This document shows positions 1 to 8,941 of a DNA stretch of 64,000 bases, piece after piece. Origin of the DNA: Atopostipes suicloacalis DSM 15692 (GTDB taxonomy: Bacteria > Bacillota > Bacilli > Lactobacillales > Carnobacteriaceae_A); NCBI RefSeq assembly GCF_900129085.1, contig NZ_FQUF01000002.1, positions 42,786-106,785 of the forward strand, in the 5' to 3' direction. Position 1 is the stretch's first letter. Each line of letters begins with the position of its first letter. The notes beneath the pieces are model-generated. The model searched no databases. It was not told the origin of the DNA and was given only the letters and a program-made list of their open reading frames with translations. A program made the position numbers and the translations under genes.

Positions 1-107
1 CCGAAAAGTGCGCGCAAGTTGAGTTACCGCTCACAGATTACCGAAAATTGCGCGCTGGAGCGTTCCAGCACACGCAAATACGACTTGATTGCGCGTTCAA
101 AACTTCT
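1..107 (+). repeat. Degenerate units of the 40-bp intergenic repeat family
   Basis: Two to three diverged units are visible. One runs from about position 26 (ACCGCTCACAG) to the palindromic core TTGCGCGC near 48-55, and a second continues through ACACGCAAATACG to TTGCGCG near 96. The spacing between equivalent positions is about 40 bp, and the order of blocks (ACCGC-CACA, a middle A/T part, then GCGCGC) is that of the large array at 25021-27046 on the same strand. The array may continue beyond the left edge of the window. It precedes comFA without overlapping it. Confidence 0.7.
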
Positions 108-212
108 TTTCACATGAATATTTTAAAAAAAATAAAATAAATAAAAGAAATTCAAGATTTTATGCAAATTATATATATAGGAATAAAAAATATGATAAGA
201 AAGGAAAGAAGC

Positions 213-1568
213 ATGGAAGAATTATTATACGGAAGAGAGCTACTTGATAGCGAATTGCCTCAAAATGTTCAAGAAGCAATTAAAGAGAAGCCATTCAAGG
301 TTGAGATCACCGATAGTTTCACAAAACAAGCAGGAAAATATTATTGTAAAAGATGTCAAACTATTTTTACTCCAGTAAGTAAAGAGCATTGCATTTGTGG
401 CGAAGCATGTGGATATTGTAGAAACTGTTTAAAACTAGGAAAAGTTCGACGTTGTAGTCATTTTTACCATTTAAAAGAACCCAATGATTTTCCAATCCCT
501 AAAAAAGAAGTTCTTCATTGGAAAGGAACTTTATCGGAACAACAAGAAAAAGCCTCAAAAGATATTGTGGAAACGATAAAGAAAAACCAAACCCGCTTAC
601 TTTGGGCCGTTACGGGAGCTGGGAAAACAGAAATGTTATACGAAGGAATAGCTTATGGCTTAAAAAATAAAAAACGAATAGGAATTGCTTCCCCTAGAAT
701 TGATGTCTGTTTAGAGCTAGCCCCAAGAATTAAAGAAGCTTTCTCACATACGAAAATAGCTGTATTATATGGCGGAATGGAAGAAAAATATGGTTATACT
801 CAATTGGTTATTGCGACGACTCATCAGTTGTATCGATTCAAAGAGGCTTTTGATGTTTTAATTATTGATGAAGTGGATGCTTTTCCATTTCATTCTAATC
901 AGTCCTTGTTTTTTGCAGCCAATAAAGCAAAGAAAAAAATAAGTAGTCTTATTTACTTATCGGCCACGCCGACTCTGGTAATGCAAAAACAAGTAAAAAA
1001 TAAAAAGCTGCTATCCACTATTCTTCCGGCACGTTATCATGGGCATCCTTTACCTGTTCCGAAGTTAAAAGCCTGTTGGAATTGGCATGAAAAACTATTA
1101 AAATCACCATTAAGAACGCCTTGTGGGAAGAAAATTCAGCAGCTCATAAAAGAAGAGAGAAGGTTTTTAATTTTTATTCCAAATATTGAGTGGATGCTAA
1201 AATTAGAGAAAAAGATGCGCCTTGTCTTTCCTAAGTGTTCCTTTGCGTCTGTTTCTGCGGAAGATCCGGAAAGAAAAGCCAAAGTAAGCGCCATGCGCAA
1301 TAAAGAATTTCAGTTCCTAATGAGTAGCACCATTCTTGAGCGAGGGATCACCTTTCCAAATATAGATGTCTTAGTGATTGGAGCAGAGGATGGCATTTTC
1401 ACAGAATCAGCTTTGGTACAAATTGCTGGACGTTGCGGAAGAGCGGCGGATTATCCTACAGGAGAAGTTATTTTTTATCATGACGGTAAAAGCATTGCGA
1501 TGAAACGAGCGGTTAAGCAAATTAAACAGATGAATAAACTTGCAAGGACGAGAGGGCTGATTCAATGA
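213..1568 (+). CDS. comFA: ComFA, DNA-uptake ATP-dependent helicase/translocase
   Basis: Competence protein that drives single-stranded DNA import across the cytoplasmic membrane by ATP hydrolysis. The 451-residue product has a four-cysteine zinc site near residues 45-70 (CKRC ... CICG ... CGYC), a Walker A box TGAGKT near 134-139, a DEVD box in place of DEAD, an SATPT motif III and a C-terminal helicase lobe ending in an AGRCGR-type motif VI. I chose ATG 213 because AAGGAAAG lies 5-12 bases before it; an upstream in-frame ATG at 162 would add 17 residues without a good ribosome site. It overlaps comFC by 4 bp (ATGA), so the two are translationally coupled, as in other Firmicutes comF operons. 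No frameshift is seen, so the gene appears functional. Confidence 0.95.
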   Translation: MEELLYGRELLDSELPQNVQEAIKEKPFKVEITDSFTKQAGKYYCKRCQTIFTPVSKEHCICGEACGYCRNCLKLGKVRRCSHFYHLKEPNDFPIPKKEVLHWKGTLSEQQEKASKDIVETIKKNQTRLLWAVTGAGKTEMLYEGIAYGLKNKKRIGIASPRIDVCLELAPRIKEAFSHTKIAVLYGGMEEKYGYTQLVIATTHQLYRFKEAFDVLIIDEVDAFPFHSNQSLFFAANKAKKKISSLIYLSATPTLVMQKQVKNKKLLSTILPARYHGHPLPVPKLKACWNWHEKLLKSPLRTPCGKKIQQLIKEERRFLIFIPNIEWMLKLEKKMRLVFPKCSFASVSAEDPERKAKVSAMRNKEFQFLMSSTILERGITFPNIDVLVIGAEDGIFTESALVQIAGRCGRAADYPTGEVIFYHDGKSIAMKRAVKQIKQMNKLARTRGLIQ

Positions 1569-2269
1569 ACACTTGTGTTTTATGTAATCAGAGCCTCAGA
1601 AATAATTTGAGCTTATCCTTTATATTTTCGCGTCAAAAAATAAAAGAAAAATTTCTATGTGAGAAGTGCAGAAATAAATTCGAAAAAATTGTTTCTACCA
1701 ATAGTTGTCCTGGTTGCTTTCGACCACAAAGTTCTCATGACTATTGTAAAGATTGTAAAAAATGGCAAGAACAGTATCCAAAAACACATCTAAATCATGA
1801 AGCTTTATATGCATACAATGAAATAGCTAAAGAATATATGGACCAATATAAATTTCAAGGAGATTTACTCTTAGCAAATATCTTCTCAGAAGATCTTCAT
1901 GAGTGTTTAAATAAATATCAAAAGGAATATTTGATTACCCCAATTCCGCTAAATACTCACAGTAAACAGAAACGAGGATTTAACCAAGTGGAACTGTTAC
2001 TGGAAAAAGCAGAGATCCCTTACATTCCTTTCCTTGAAAATGTTAGACACGAAGCATCTCAATCGAGTAAAAACCGACCGGAACGGTTAAAAACACCACA
2101 GCCTTTTCAATTAATAAACCAAAAAACATTACAAAAAAGTTCAAAAAATAAACTATTAATTGTAGATGACGTGTATACGACCGGTCGGACAATCTTGCAT
2201 GCACGCTTGTTATTTGAAACAGCTCTGTCTGATCCTTATGAAATCAAAACCTTCTCCTTATTTCGATAA
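1565..2269 (+). CDS. comFC: ComFC, phosphoribosyltransferase-like competence protein
   Basis: Partner of ComFA in natural transformation, required for efficient handling of incoming single-stranded DNA. The 234-residue protein has an N-terminal cysteine cluster (CVLC, CEKC, CPGC, CKDC) that probably binds zinc, followed by a type I phosphoribosyltransferase fold whose PRPP-binding loop DDVYTTGRT lies near residues 201-209. Its length is usual for the family. It starts inside the comFA stop codon (ATGA) and ends the operon. The following 180 bases carry the promoter of hpf rather than a clear terminator. Confidence 0.94.
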   Translation: MNTCVLCNQSLRNNLSLSFIFSRQKIKEKFLCEKCRNKFEKIVSTNSCPGCFRPQSSHDYCKDCKKWQEQYPKTHLNHEALYAYNEIAKEYMDQYKFQGDLLLANIFSEDLHECLNKYQKEYLITPIPLNTHSKQKRGFNQVELLLEKAEIPYIPFLENVRHEASQSSKNRPERLKTPQPFQLINQKTLQKSSKNKLLIVDDVYTTGRTILHARLLFETALSDPYEIKTFSLFR

Positions 2270-2329
2270 AGAATAAAGGTGAAAGTTTAAAAAAAGAAAG
2301 AAGATTCCTAGAATTTAGATAGCGTTCTC

Positions 2330-2358
2330 TTGTTAAAAAAAACACACTCCTGTATACT
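2330..2358 (+). promoter_or_regulatory. Sigma-A promoter of hpf
   Basis: TTGTTA at 2330-2335 and TATACT at 2353-2358 are separated by exactly 17 bp. Transcription would start near 2365, giving an A/T-rich leader of about 85 bases before the hpf start. No stress-sigma or CtsR site was recognised. Confidence 0.65.
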
Positions 2359-2449
2359 TAATATAAATAAAATAAATGCAAATAACTGGATGTATTTTTA
2401 TTTTATTTCGTAACAAATATAGTTAAACAGGACGGAAGGGTGAGGTAGT

Positions 2450-3052
2450 ATGTTGAATTATAATGTACGCGGAGAAAATATTGAGGTTACACCAGCTATC
2501 AGAGAATATGTTGAATCAAAAGTGGGGAAGGTAGAGAAATATTTTGACGAAGTGCCAGAAGCAAATGCTCATGTCAATTTAAAAATCTACTCTGACCGTA
2601 CGGGAAAAGCTGAAGTAACGATTCCGTTACCAAACATTGTTTTACGAGCGGAAGAAACTTCTCCGGACCTTTATGGAAGTATTGATTTAGTTTCAGATAA
2701 GTTAGAACGACAAATGAGGAAATATAAAACAAAAATAAATCGTAAATTCCGCCGCCAACAAACAGGGCTTCCTGATGCAATATCTCCAGATTTATTAGAA
2801 GAAACCAAAGACCTAGATGATGAAATTAACGAAGAAGTGAATGGTGGAGTAGACGAGTCAGAAGCTATTCGAATTGTTCGTACGAAAAGATTCGATTTAA
2901 AACCAATGAATGCTGAAGAAGCAGTCTTACAAATGGAAATGTTAGGTCATGATTTCTTTGTGTTCTTAGACGCCGATACAGATAGCACAAATATCGTCTA
3001 TAAACGTGATGATGGAGATTATGGTCTGATTGAAACAGATGAAATAGAATAA
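2450..3052 (+). CDS. hpf: Long-form ribosome hibernation promoting factor
   Basis: Binds the 30S decoding region and dimerises 70S ribosomes into inactive 100S particles when growth slows. The 200-residue length is that of the long HPF found in Firmicutes. An N-terminal YfiA/HPF fold (starts MLNYNVRGENIEVT) is followed by an acidic linker at about 110-140 and a C-terminal dimerisation domain with KRFDLKPMNAEEAVLQM and FFVFLDADT. It is a single-gene unit with its own promoter at 2330 and a strong terminator at 3085. The position immediately before secA is conserved in Bacilli. Confidence 0.96.
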   Translation: MLNYNVRGENIEVTPAIREYVESKVGKVEKYFDEVPEANAHVNLKIYSDRTGKAEVTIPLPNIVLRAEETSPDLYGSIDLVSDKLERQMRKYKTKINRKFRRQQTGLPDAISPDLLEETKDLDDEINEEVNGGVDESEAIRIVRTKRFDLKPMNAEEAVLQMEMLGHDFFVFLDADTDSTNIVYKRDDGDYGLIETDEIE

Positions 3053-3084
3053 TAATCTACTTACGATTAAAATTTATATCAACC

Positions 3085-3117
3085 AGAGGAGCAGCGAATA
3101 ATGCTGCTCCTCTTTTT
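3085..3117 (+). terminator. Intrinsic terminator of hpf
   Basis: A perfect 11-bp stem (AGAGGAGCAGC, 3085-3095, with 3103-3113), a 7-base loop and a run of five T. It isolates hpf from secA. Confidence 0.93.
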
Positions 3118-3140
3118 GCGAATAAATGTTAGATTTCCAA

Positions 3141-3230
3141 TTGTATTTTAATAATATTATTGCTAAGATATTTAGTAGTCTAACATTCATGATGATACGA
3201 TTGCTCAATATTTTGAAATTGAGCTTTTTT
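3141..3230 (+). promoter_or_regulatory. Possible secA promoter with leader hairpin
   Basis: A weak promoter-like pair, TTGTAT at 3141-3146 and TAAGAT at 3164-3169 with a 17-bp spacer, is followed by a 7-bp hairpin (GCTCAAT 3203-3209 with ATTGAGC 3218-3224) and six T. This has the shape of a terminator placed inside the secA leader. It could be an attenuator or simply a second weak terminator for hpf read-through; sequence alone cannot decide. Confidence 0.35.
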
Positions 3231-3296
3231 AATTACATAATAAACGAATAAAAAGAATGAAACAAGAATAGAACGGTTACTGAAGGAGACTAAAAA

Positions 3297-5714
3297 ATGG
3301 TCCAATTTTTAAAAGAATTATTCGATACGGATCGCCAATCGCTCAAACGATACGGCAAAATAGCAAATCGTATTGAAGCATTAGAAAATGAATATGCTGC
3401 GCTATCGGATGAAGAGTTACAAGCTAAAACACCTGATTTTAAAAGCCGCCTAGAAGCGGGAGAATCTTTAGATGATATTTTACCCGAAGCTTTTGCCACG
3501 GTACGTGAAGCGTCGAAACGTATTTTAGGTTTATTCCCATTCCGTGTTCAGTTAATGGGAGGGATGGCTTTACACGAAGGTAATATTGCCGAGATGAAAA
3601 CAGGTGAAGGTAAAACATTAACCGCTACAATGCCAGTTTATTTAAATGCCCTTTCAGGTAAAGGGGTTCATGTGGTTACAGTTAACGAATATTTAGCGAC
3701 ACGTGATGCGGAAGAAATGGGTGAATTATATGAATGGTTAGGCCTTTCAGTAGGTTTAAACTTAAATTCAAAATCTTCGGCTGAAAAACGTGAAGCATAT
3801 GAGTCAGACATTACCTATACGACAAACAATGAATTAGGCTTTGATTATCTGCGAGATAACATGGTTGTTTATAAAGAAGACATGGTTCTACGTCCTTTAT
3901 CGTTTGCGATATTAGATGAGGTAGACTCCATTTTAATTGATGAAGCCAGAACGCCTTTAATTATCTCAGGACAAGCTAACATTTCTTCTTCTTTTTACAC
4001 GCGATGTGATTTCTTTGTTAAGGGATTGAAAGAAGATGAAGATTACACCATTGATGTCCAAACAAAGACCATCAGTTTCACAGAAGAAGGAATTGATAAA
4101 GCAGAACAAGCTTTCCGTACCTCAAATTTATATGATGTAAACAATCAAGAACTTGTACACCATTTAGACCAATCGCTTCGTGCAAATTACATTATGTTGC
4201 GCGATATTGATTATGTAGTGGATGAAGATGAAGTGAAAATTGTAGATCAATTTACAGGACGAATCATGGAAGGCCGTCGTTATTCAGATGGTTTGCACCA
4301 AGCCATTGAAGCAAAAGAAAATGTTGAAATTCAAAAAGAAACAAAAACAATGGCAACTATTACTTTCCAAAACTTCTTCCGGATGTACGAAAAGCTAGCC
4401 GGGATGACCGGTACAGCTAAAACAGAAGAAGAAGAATTTACTGAAATTTATAATATGAATGTTATTGCGATCCCAACAAACCGTCCAATGGTTCGTGATG
4501 ACCGCGATGATATTATCTATCCTACCTTAGATAGTAAATTTAGAGCCGTTGTTCGAGATATTAAAGAACGTTATGAAGCCGGCCAACCGATCTTAGTCGG
4601 TACCGTTGCCGTTGAAACGTCTGAATTATTAAGCCAATATCTAAAACAAGAAGGTATTCCACACGAAATCTTAAATGCTAAAAATCACTTCCGTGAAGCT
4701 GAAATTATTGTAAATGCTGGACAACCAGGTTCAGTGACGATTGCAACAAACATGGCTGGTCGTGGGACAGATATTAAACTTGGTCCTGGAGTGACCGAAC
4801 TTGGCGGCTTAGCTGTTATTGGTACTGAACGACATGAATCTCGTCGAATTGATAACCAATTAAGAGGACGTTCAGGTCGTCAAGGAGACCCAGGTGTTTC
4901 TCAATTCTATCTTTCTTTAGAAGATGATTTAATGCGACGTGCTGGTTCAGACGCGATTCAACAACTACTCGAACGTCTAAAAATCGAAGGGGATGATGCG
5001 GTCATTCAAAGCCGTATGATTACTCGTCAGATTGAATCTGCCCAAGAACGAATTGAAGGAAACAACTATGATACACGTCGGAGCGTCTTAAGATATGACG
5101 ATGTTATGCGTGAACAGCGTGAAGTGATTTATTCTCAACGTGAAGAAGTCATTTTACAAGATAAATCGCTAAACTATGTGACCATTCCAATGATTCAACG
5201 TACGATTGATCGCTATGTTGATATGTATACACAAGAAGAAAAAGCCGAGGATTGGAATTTAAGCTATCTTGTAGAATTTGCTCATACCGTTCTTTTAAGA
5301 GAAGAAGGTTTAGAGGAAAAAGATTTAGAAGGCAAAACCGCCCGTGAAATACGAGATTATCTCCAAGAAATAGCTAGAGAGAATTACACCACTCAAAAAG
5401 AAGAACTCGAAAACGAAGAAATGTTTTTAGAGTTTGAAAAAGTTGTCGTCTTACGTGTGGTGGACCAACAATGGACCGACCATATTGATGAAATGGATCA
5501 ATTAAGACAAGGAATCGGCCTACGTTCTTATGGACAAAGCGACCCACTAATCGAATACCAACAAGAAGGGTATCGTTTATTTGAAGAAATGATTGCAGAC
5601 GTAGAGTATGAAGTAACACGCTTGCTATTGAAATCAAGAATTCGACAAAACTTAGAACGTGAACAAACTCAACCAGCCACACAACCTAAAAAAGTTAAAA
5701 GAAGAAGAAAATAA
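3297..5714 (+). CDS. secA: SecA, preprotein translocase motor ATPase
   Basis: Peripheral membrane ATPase that pushes unfolded preproteins through SecYEG. The 805-residue product contains NBD1 with Walker A TGEGKT near residue 102, the [18 protein letters not shown] region, the preprotein cross-linking domain, NBD2 with [10 protein letters not shown] and [11 protein letters not shown], then the helical scaffold. The ribosome site GAAGGAG lies about 8 bases before ATG 3297. The C-terminus ends in a basic KKVKRRRK tail, and the cysteine-rich zinc (SEC-C) motif found at the end of many SecA proteins is absent. It is transcribed alone; a hairpin separates it from prfB. Confidence 0.97.
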   Translation: MVQFLKELFDTDRQSLKRYGKIANRIEALENEYAALSDEELQAKTPDFKSRLEAGESLDDILPEAFATVREASKRILGLFPFRVQLMGGMALHEGNIAEMKTGEGKTLTATMPVYLNALSGKGVHVVTVNEYLATRDAEEMGELYEWLGLSVGLNLNSKSSAEKREAYESDITYTTNNELGFDYLRDNMVVYKEDMVLRPLSFAILDEVDSILIDEARTPLIISGQANISSSFYTRCDFFVKGLKEDEDYTIDVQTKTISFTEEGIDKAEQAFRTSNLYDVNNQELVHHLDQSLRANYIMLRDIDYVVDEDEVKIVDQFTGRIMEGRRYSDGLHQAIEAKENVEIQKETKTMATITFQNFFRMYEKLAGMTGTAKTEEEEFTEIYNMNVIAIPTNRPMVRDDRDDIIYPTLDSKFRAVVRDIKERYEAGQPILVGTVAVETSELLSQYLKQEGIPHEILNAKNHFREAEIIVNAGQPGSVTIATNMAGRGTDIKLGPGVTELGGLAVIGTERHESRRIDNQLRGRSGRQGDPGVSQFYLSLEDDLMRRAGSDAIQQLLERLKIEGDDAVIQSRMITRQIESAQERIEGNNYDTRRSVLRYDDVMREQREVIYSQREEVILQDKSLNYVTIPMIQRTIDRYVDMYTQEEKAEDWNLSYLVEFAHTVLLREEGLEEKDLEGKTAREIRDYLQEIARENYTTQKEELENEEMFLEFEKVVVLRVVDQQWTDHIDEMDQLRQGIGLRSYGQSDPLIEYQQEGYRLFEEMIADVEYEVTRLLLKSRIRQNLEREQTQPATQPKKVKRRRK

Positions 5715-5737
5715 AAACAACTCGAACCTGTCATTTT

Positions 5738-5770
5738 GAACCCCTGCTTTCCAACAGAGGGGTTCTTTAT
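5738..5770 (+). terminator. Terminator between secA and prfB
   Basis: GAACCCCT (5738-5745) pairs with AGGGGTTC (5758-5765) across a 12-base loop, followed by a short T-rich stretch. It lies only about 20 bases before the prfB start, so prfB must depend on read-through or on a promoter within secA. Confidence 0.65.
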
Positions 5771-5788
5771 TCTTGAGGAGGAAATAGA

Positions 5789-6905
5789 ATGGAAATTAGT
5801 GAAATACGTAAAGAATTAGAACGCCTAGATAAAAAAATAGAGGCTTTTAGGGGGTCTCTTTGACTTAGAACAAATGAGCCTGGACATCCAAGAATACACA
5901 GAAAGAATGGCGGAACCTGGATTCTGGGATGATTCACAAAAAGCACAACAAGTGATTAATGATTCAAATGATATAAAAAACAAGTATGACTCATTTATGA
6001 AATTAAGTGAGGGTGTTGAGGAATATCAGTTGATGTTAGAGATGGTAGAAGAAACAAACGATGAGGACCTTAAAGAAGAACTAAATGAAGGAATCAAGCA
6101 ACTGCATCAAGAAACGGAAGACTTTGAATTAATTATTCTATTGAGTGAACCGTATGACCGAAACAATGCGATTTTAGAGTTGCATCCTGGCGCAGGAGGT
6201 ACAGAGTCTCAAGATTTTGGTGAAATGCTTCTTCGAATGTATACCCGCTGGATTGAACACAAAGGATTTAGTTATGAAATGATTGACTACCAAAACGGTG
6301 AAGAGGCCGGAATCAAAAGCGTAACTTTACTGGTTAAAGGAGAGTACGCGTATGGGTTATTAAAGGCCGAAAAAGGGGTTCATCGTTTAGTCAGAATCTC
6401 TCCCTTTGACTCAAGCGGCCGTCGCCATACATCTTTTGTTTCATGCGAAGTCACTCCTGAAGTTTCAGATGATATTGAAATTGATGTGCAGCCGGATGAC
6501 ATTCGAGTCGACGTATATCGCGCAAGTGGAGCGGGTGGTCAGCACGTAAATAAAACAGAATCCGCGGTACGAATTACGCATTTAAAAACAGGTATTGTCG
6601 CAACCAGTCAAGCTGGTCGATCTCAACTTGCTAACCGCCAAACCGCTATGCAACTCTTGAAATCTAAATTGTTTCAAAAAGAGTTAGAAGAAAAAGAAGC
6701 GAAACTTGCAAAAATGCGAGGAGAACAAAAAGAAATCGGCTGGGGATCACAAATTCGTTCCTATGTTTTCCACCCTTATTCGATGGTAAAAGATCACCGA
6801 ACCCATGAAGAAACAGGGAATGCCGATGGGGTGTTAAATGGAGACCTCGATCCATTCATCGAAGCCTATTTAAGACTAACCATCAACGACCATCAAGAAA
6901 TTTAA
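5789..6905 (+). CDS. prfB: Peptide chain release factor 2 (programmed +1 frameshift)
   Basis: Recognises UGA and UAA stop codons and releases the finished peptide. Translation starts at ATG 5789 behind GAGGAGG, runs 24 codons to an in-frame TGA at 5861-5863, and must shift +1 to continue from 5862 to the stop at 6903, giving about 371 residues. The product contains the peptide-hydrolysis motif [14 protein letters not shown]; the peptide-anticodon loop [13 protein letters not shown] lies just before it. The apparent shorter frame from 5874 is not the true start. Expression is autoregulated: low RF2 slows termination at TGA and favours the shift. It is a single gene between two terminators. Confidence 0.96.
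5849..5864 (+). promoter_or_regulatory. RF2 programmed frameshift signal
   Basis: AGGGGG (5849-5854), an internal Shine-Dalgarno-like stimulator, stands 3 bases before CTT TGA C (5858-5864). This is the classical RF2 autoregulatory arrangement: the tRNA on CTT slips one base to TTT while the weak UGA-C stop context waits for RF2. Confidence 0.95.
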
Positions 6906-6938
6906 GGTAAAACACGAAAAATAATCCAATAATAAAAA

Positions 6939-6964
6939 AGCAGGGACTTCGGTCTCTGCTTTTT
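6939..6964 (+). terminator. Terminator of prfB
   Basis: AGCAGGGAC (6939-6947) pairs with GTCTCTGCT (6952-6960) around a TTCG tetraloop, followed by five T. One G-T wobble in a nine-base stem. Confidence 0.92.
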
Positions 6965-6965
6965 G

Positions 6966-7327
6966 AGTTCTTTTCTAATGAATAAATACGAAATGATGAC
7001 GAAAGTTAACTATCTCATAAAATAAAACCCCTTGTCAGTTAAAACGCTTGTTAAAAATAGAAAGCTAATCTTTTGACATTTAAAAAGAAATCAAGTAATA
7101 AGTTTGGGAAAATGAGATCACTTGAAATATTAAGGTGTGATACCTACTGGATTTATATCTAAAAGTTACTTGTAGGCGTGATTTATGAAACATTATGTTA
7201 AGTTTGAAATATTAATGTAATGTAATTCACACATATTCATTAGCAAGGGGTGTTATACTACCTTCGGATGGCGGTAGATACGGCCATTTTTACTTTAATA
7301 AATCTATAAATAAGGTGTTTATAAACT
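6966..7327 (+). promoter_or_regulatory. Intergenic region with possible ftsEX promoter
   Basis: About 360 A/T-rich bases without a credible gene. A consensus -35 TTGACA at 7073-7078 is followed after 17 bp by a poor -10 (TAATAA, 7096-7101). Near 7257-7275 a short CTACC/GGTAG hairpin precedes CATTTTT, about 50 bases ahead of ftsE. I see no riboswitch or RNA gene that I can name here. Confidence 0.3.
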
Positions 7328-8014
7328 ATGATAGAAATGAAAAACGTATCGAAAGTATATGGGAATGGCATAACAGCTATTCATGATTTGTCTGTTCAAA
7401 TTGAACAAGGCGAATTTGTTTATGTAGTAGGGCCTAGTGGAGCAGGGAAATCGACCTTTATGCGCTTAATGTATCGAGAGGTTTTACCTACAAAAGGGAC
7501 TGTTTCAGTAGGGGACTTTGATATTAATGAAATGAAAGAAAAGAACGTTCCATTTTTAAGAAGACAAGTCGGCGTTGTTTTCCAAGACTTTAAATTATTA
7601 CCAACGCTCACTGTATTTGAAAATATTGCGTATGCAATGGAAGTTCTAGAAAAAAGTACTCGGCAAATTGAAGCTCGAGTAGAAGAAGTATTGAAATTAG
7701 TGAAGTTAGAACACAAAACAGACATGTATCCTAATGAACTATCTGGTGGAGAGCAACAACGTGTGGCCATTGCTCGAGCAATTGCAAACATGCCTCGCGT
7801 ATTAGTAGCGGATGAACCAACAGGGAACTTGGATCCTGATACATCTGCTGGGATTATGAAAATATTAGAAACAATTAATGCTCAAGGAACAACCATTATT
7901 ATGGCAACTCATAATAGTGAGATCGTTAATAAATACAAACATCGAGTCATTGTAATCGATGATGGACGTATTACCCGAGATGAAGAAAAAGGGGGTTATA
8001 CGTATGAAAATTAG
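7328..8014 (+). CDS. ftsE: FtsE, cell-division ABC-type ATPase
   Basis: ATPase half of the FtsEX complex, which transmits a conformational signal across the membrane to a peptidoglycan hydrolase rather than transporting a solute. The 228-residue protein has Walker A GPSGAGKS near 35-42, the signature LSGGEQQRVAIARA, Walker B VLVADEPTGNLD and a switch histidine in MATHN. AAGGTG lies 11 bases upstream of ATG 7328. Its end overlaps the ftsX start by 11 bp, so the two are coupled; the hydrolase gene follows directly. Confidence 0.96.
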   Translation: MIEMKNVSKVYGNGITAIHDLSVQIEQGEFVYVVGPSGAGKSTFMRLMYREVLPTKGTVSVGDFDINEMKEKNVPFLRRQVGVVFQDFKLLPTLTVFENIAYAMEVLEKSTRQIEARVEEVLKLVKLEHKTDMYPNELSGGEQQRVAIARAIANMPRVLVADEPTGNLDPDTSAGIMKILETINAQGTTIIMATHNSEIVNKYKHRVIVIDDGRITRDEEKGGYTYEN

Positions 8015-8891
8015 AACTGTTGGCCGACATATAAAAGAAGGCTTTAAAAGTATAAAACGTAATGGCTGGATGAGTTTTGCTGCAATTAGTGCGGTAGCCA
8101 TCACATTATTGCTAGTCGGTGGATTAATCGCTACAGTGATGAACATTAACGAACTTGCTGCAGATATTGAAAATGATGTAAGTGTTCGAGTATACGTAGA
8201 TCTTGCGGCTGAAGAAGAAGAGCAAGAACAACTACAAAAAGATTTAGAAAATCTAGAAAATGTCGAAAATGTTGCGTTTTCAAGTCGTGAAGAAGAATTA
8301 GAAAACGTTGTTGGAAGTTATGGAGATACCTTTGAGTTATACCAAGGAGATCAAAATCCGTTATATAATGTATTTATAGTTGACACGACTTCTCCTGAAG
8401 AAACATCCAAAGTAGCAAAAGAAATTGAGCCAATGGATTTTGTTTCAGAAGTAAACTATGGCGGAGCAGAAGCTGATCGATTATTCAAAATGACAGCAAC
8501 TATCCGTAATATTGGTGGAATTATTATCATCGCCTTGATATTCACCGCAATATTCTTAATTTCAAACACCATTCGAATTACTATCTTCTCAAGAAGTACA
8601 GAAATAGAAATCATGAAGTTGGTGGGAGCAACTAACTGGTTTATTCGTTGGCCATTCTTAATTGAAGGAGCCCTCATCGGATTTATCGGTGCAGTAATTC
8701 CATCCGCTGCTTTATGGTTTATCTATAACTCAGTATATGGTGCAGTTTCTGGATTCTTCCAAGGAACTTACTTCTCATTATTAACACCGTCACCTTTTAT
8801 GTATCAATTAATCCTATTATTAACAGGAATTGGTATTGTGATTGGAGCTACAGGATCCGCACTATCCATTAGAAGATTCTTAAAAGTGTAA
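8004..8891 (+). CDS. ftsX: FtsX, cell-division membrane protein
   Basis: Membrane partner of FtsE. The 295-residue protein has the FtsX topology: a cytoplasmic N-terminus (MKIRTVGRHIKEG), a first membrane segment near residues 25-48, a large acidic extracellular loop to about 170, and three further membrane segments to the C-terminus. The extracellular loop is where the partner hydrolase coiled coil docks in studied systems. ATG 8004 is preferred over the upstream in-frame ATG at 7959 because GGGGGT stands just before it and because it begins as FtsX proteins do. It overlaps ftsE. Confidence 0.95.
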   Translation: MKIRTVGRHIKEGFKSIKRNGWMSFAAISAVAITLLLVGGLIATVMNINELAADIENDVSVRVYVDLAAEEEEQEQLQKDLENLENVENVAFSSREEELENVVGSYGDTFELYQGDQNPLYNVFIVDTTSPEETSKVAKEIEPMDFVSEVNYGGAEADRLFKMTATIRNIGGIIIIALIFTAIFLISNTIRITIFSRSTEIEIMKLVGATNWFIRWPFLIEGALIGFIGAVIPSAALWFIYNSVYGAVSGFFQGTYFSLLTPSPFMYQLILLLTGIGIVIGATGSALSIRRFLKV

Positions 8892-8941
8892 TAAATTAAA
8901 AATTAAAAAACGAATATAAATATTTGGAGGATAAAAATTAA

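Noticed and set aside
5874-6905. prfB as a 343-residue gene starting at ATG 5874
   Set aside because: The in-frame part before it, a good ribosome site at 5774 and the CTT-TGA-C signal show the true start at 5789 with a programmed frameshift.
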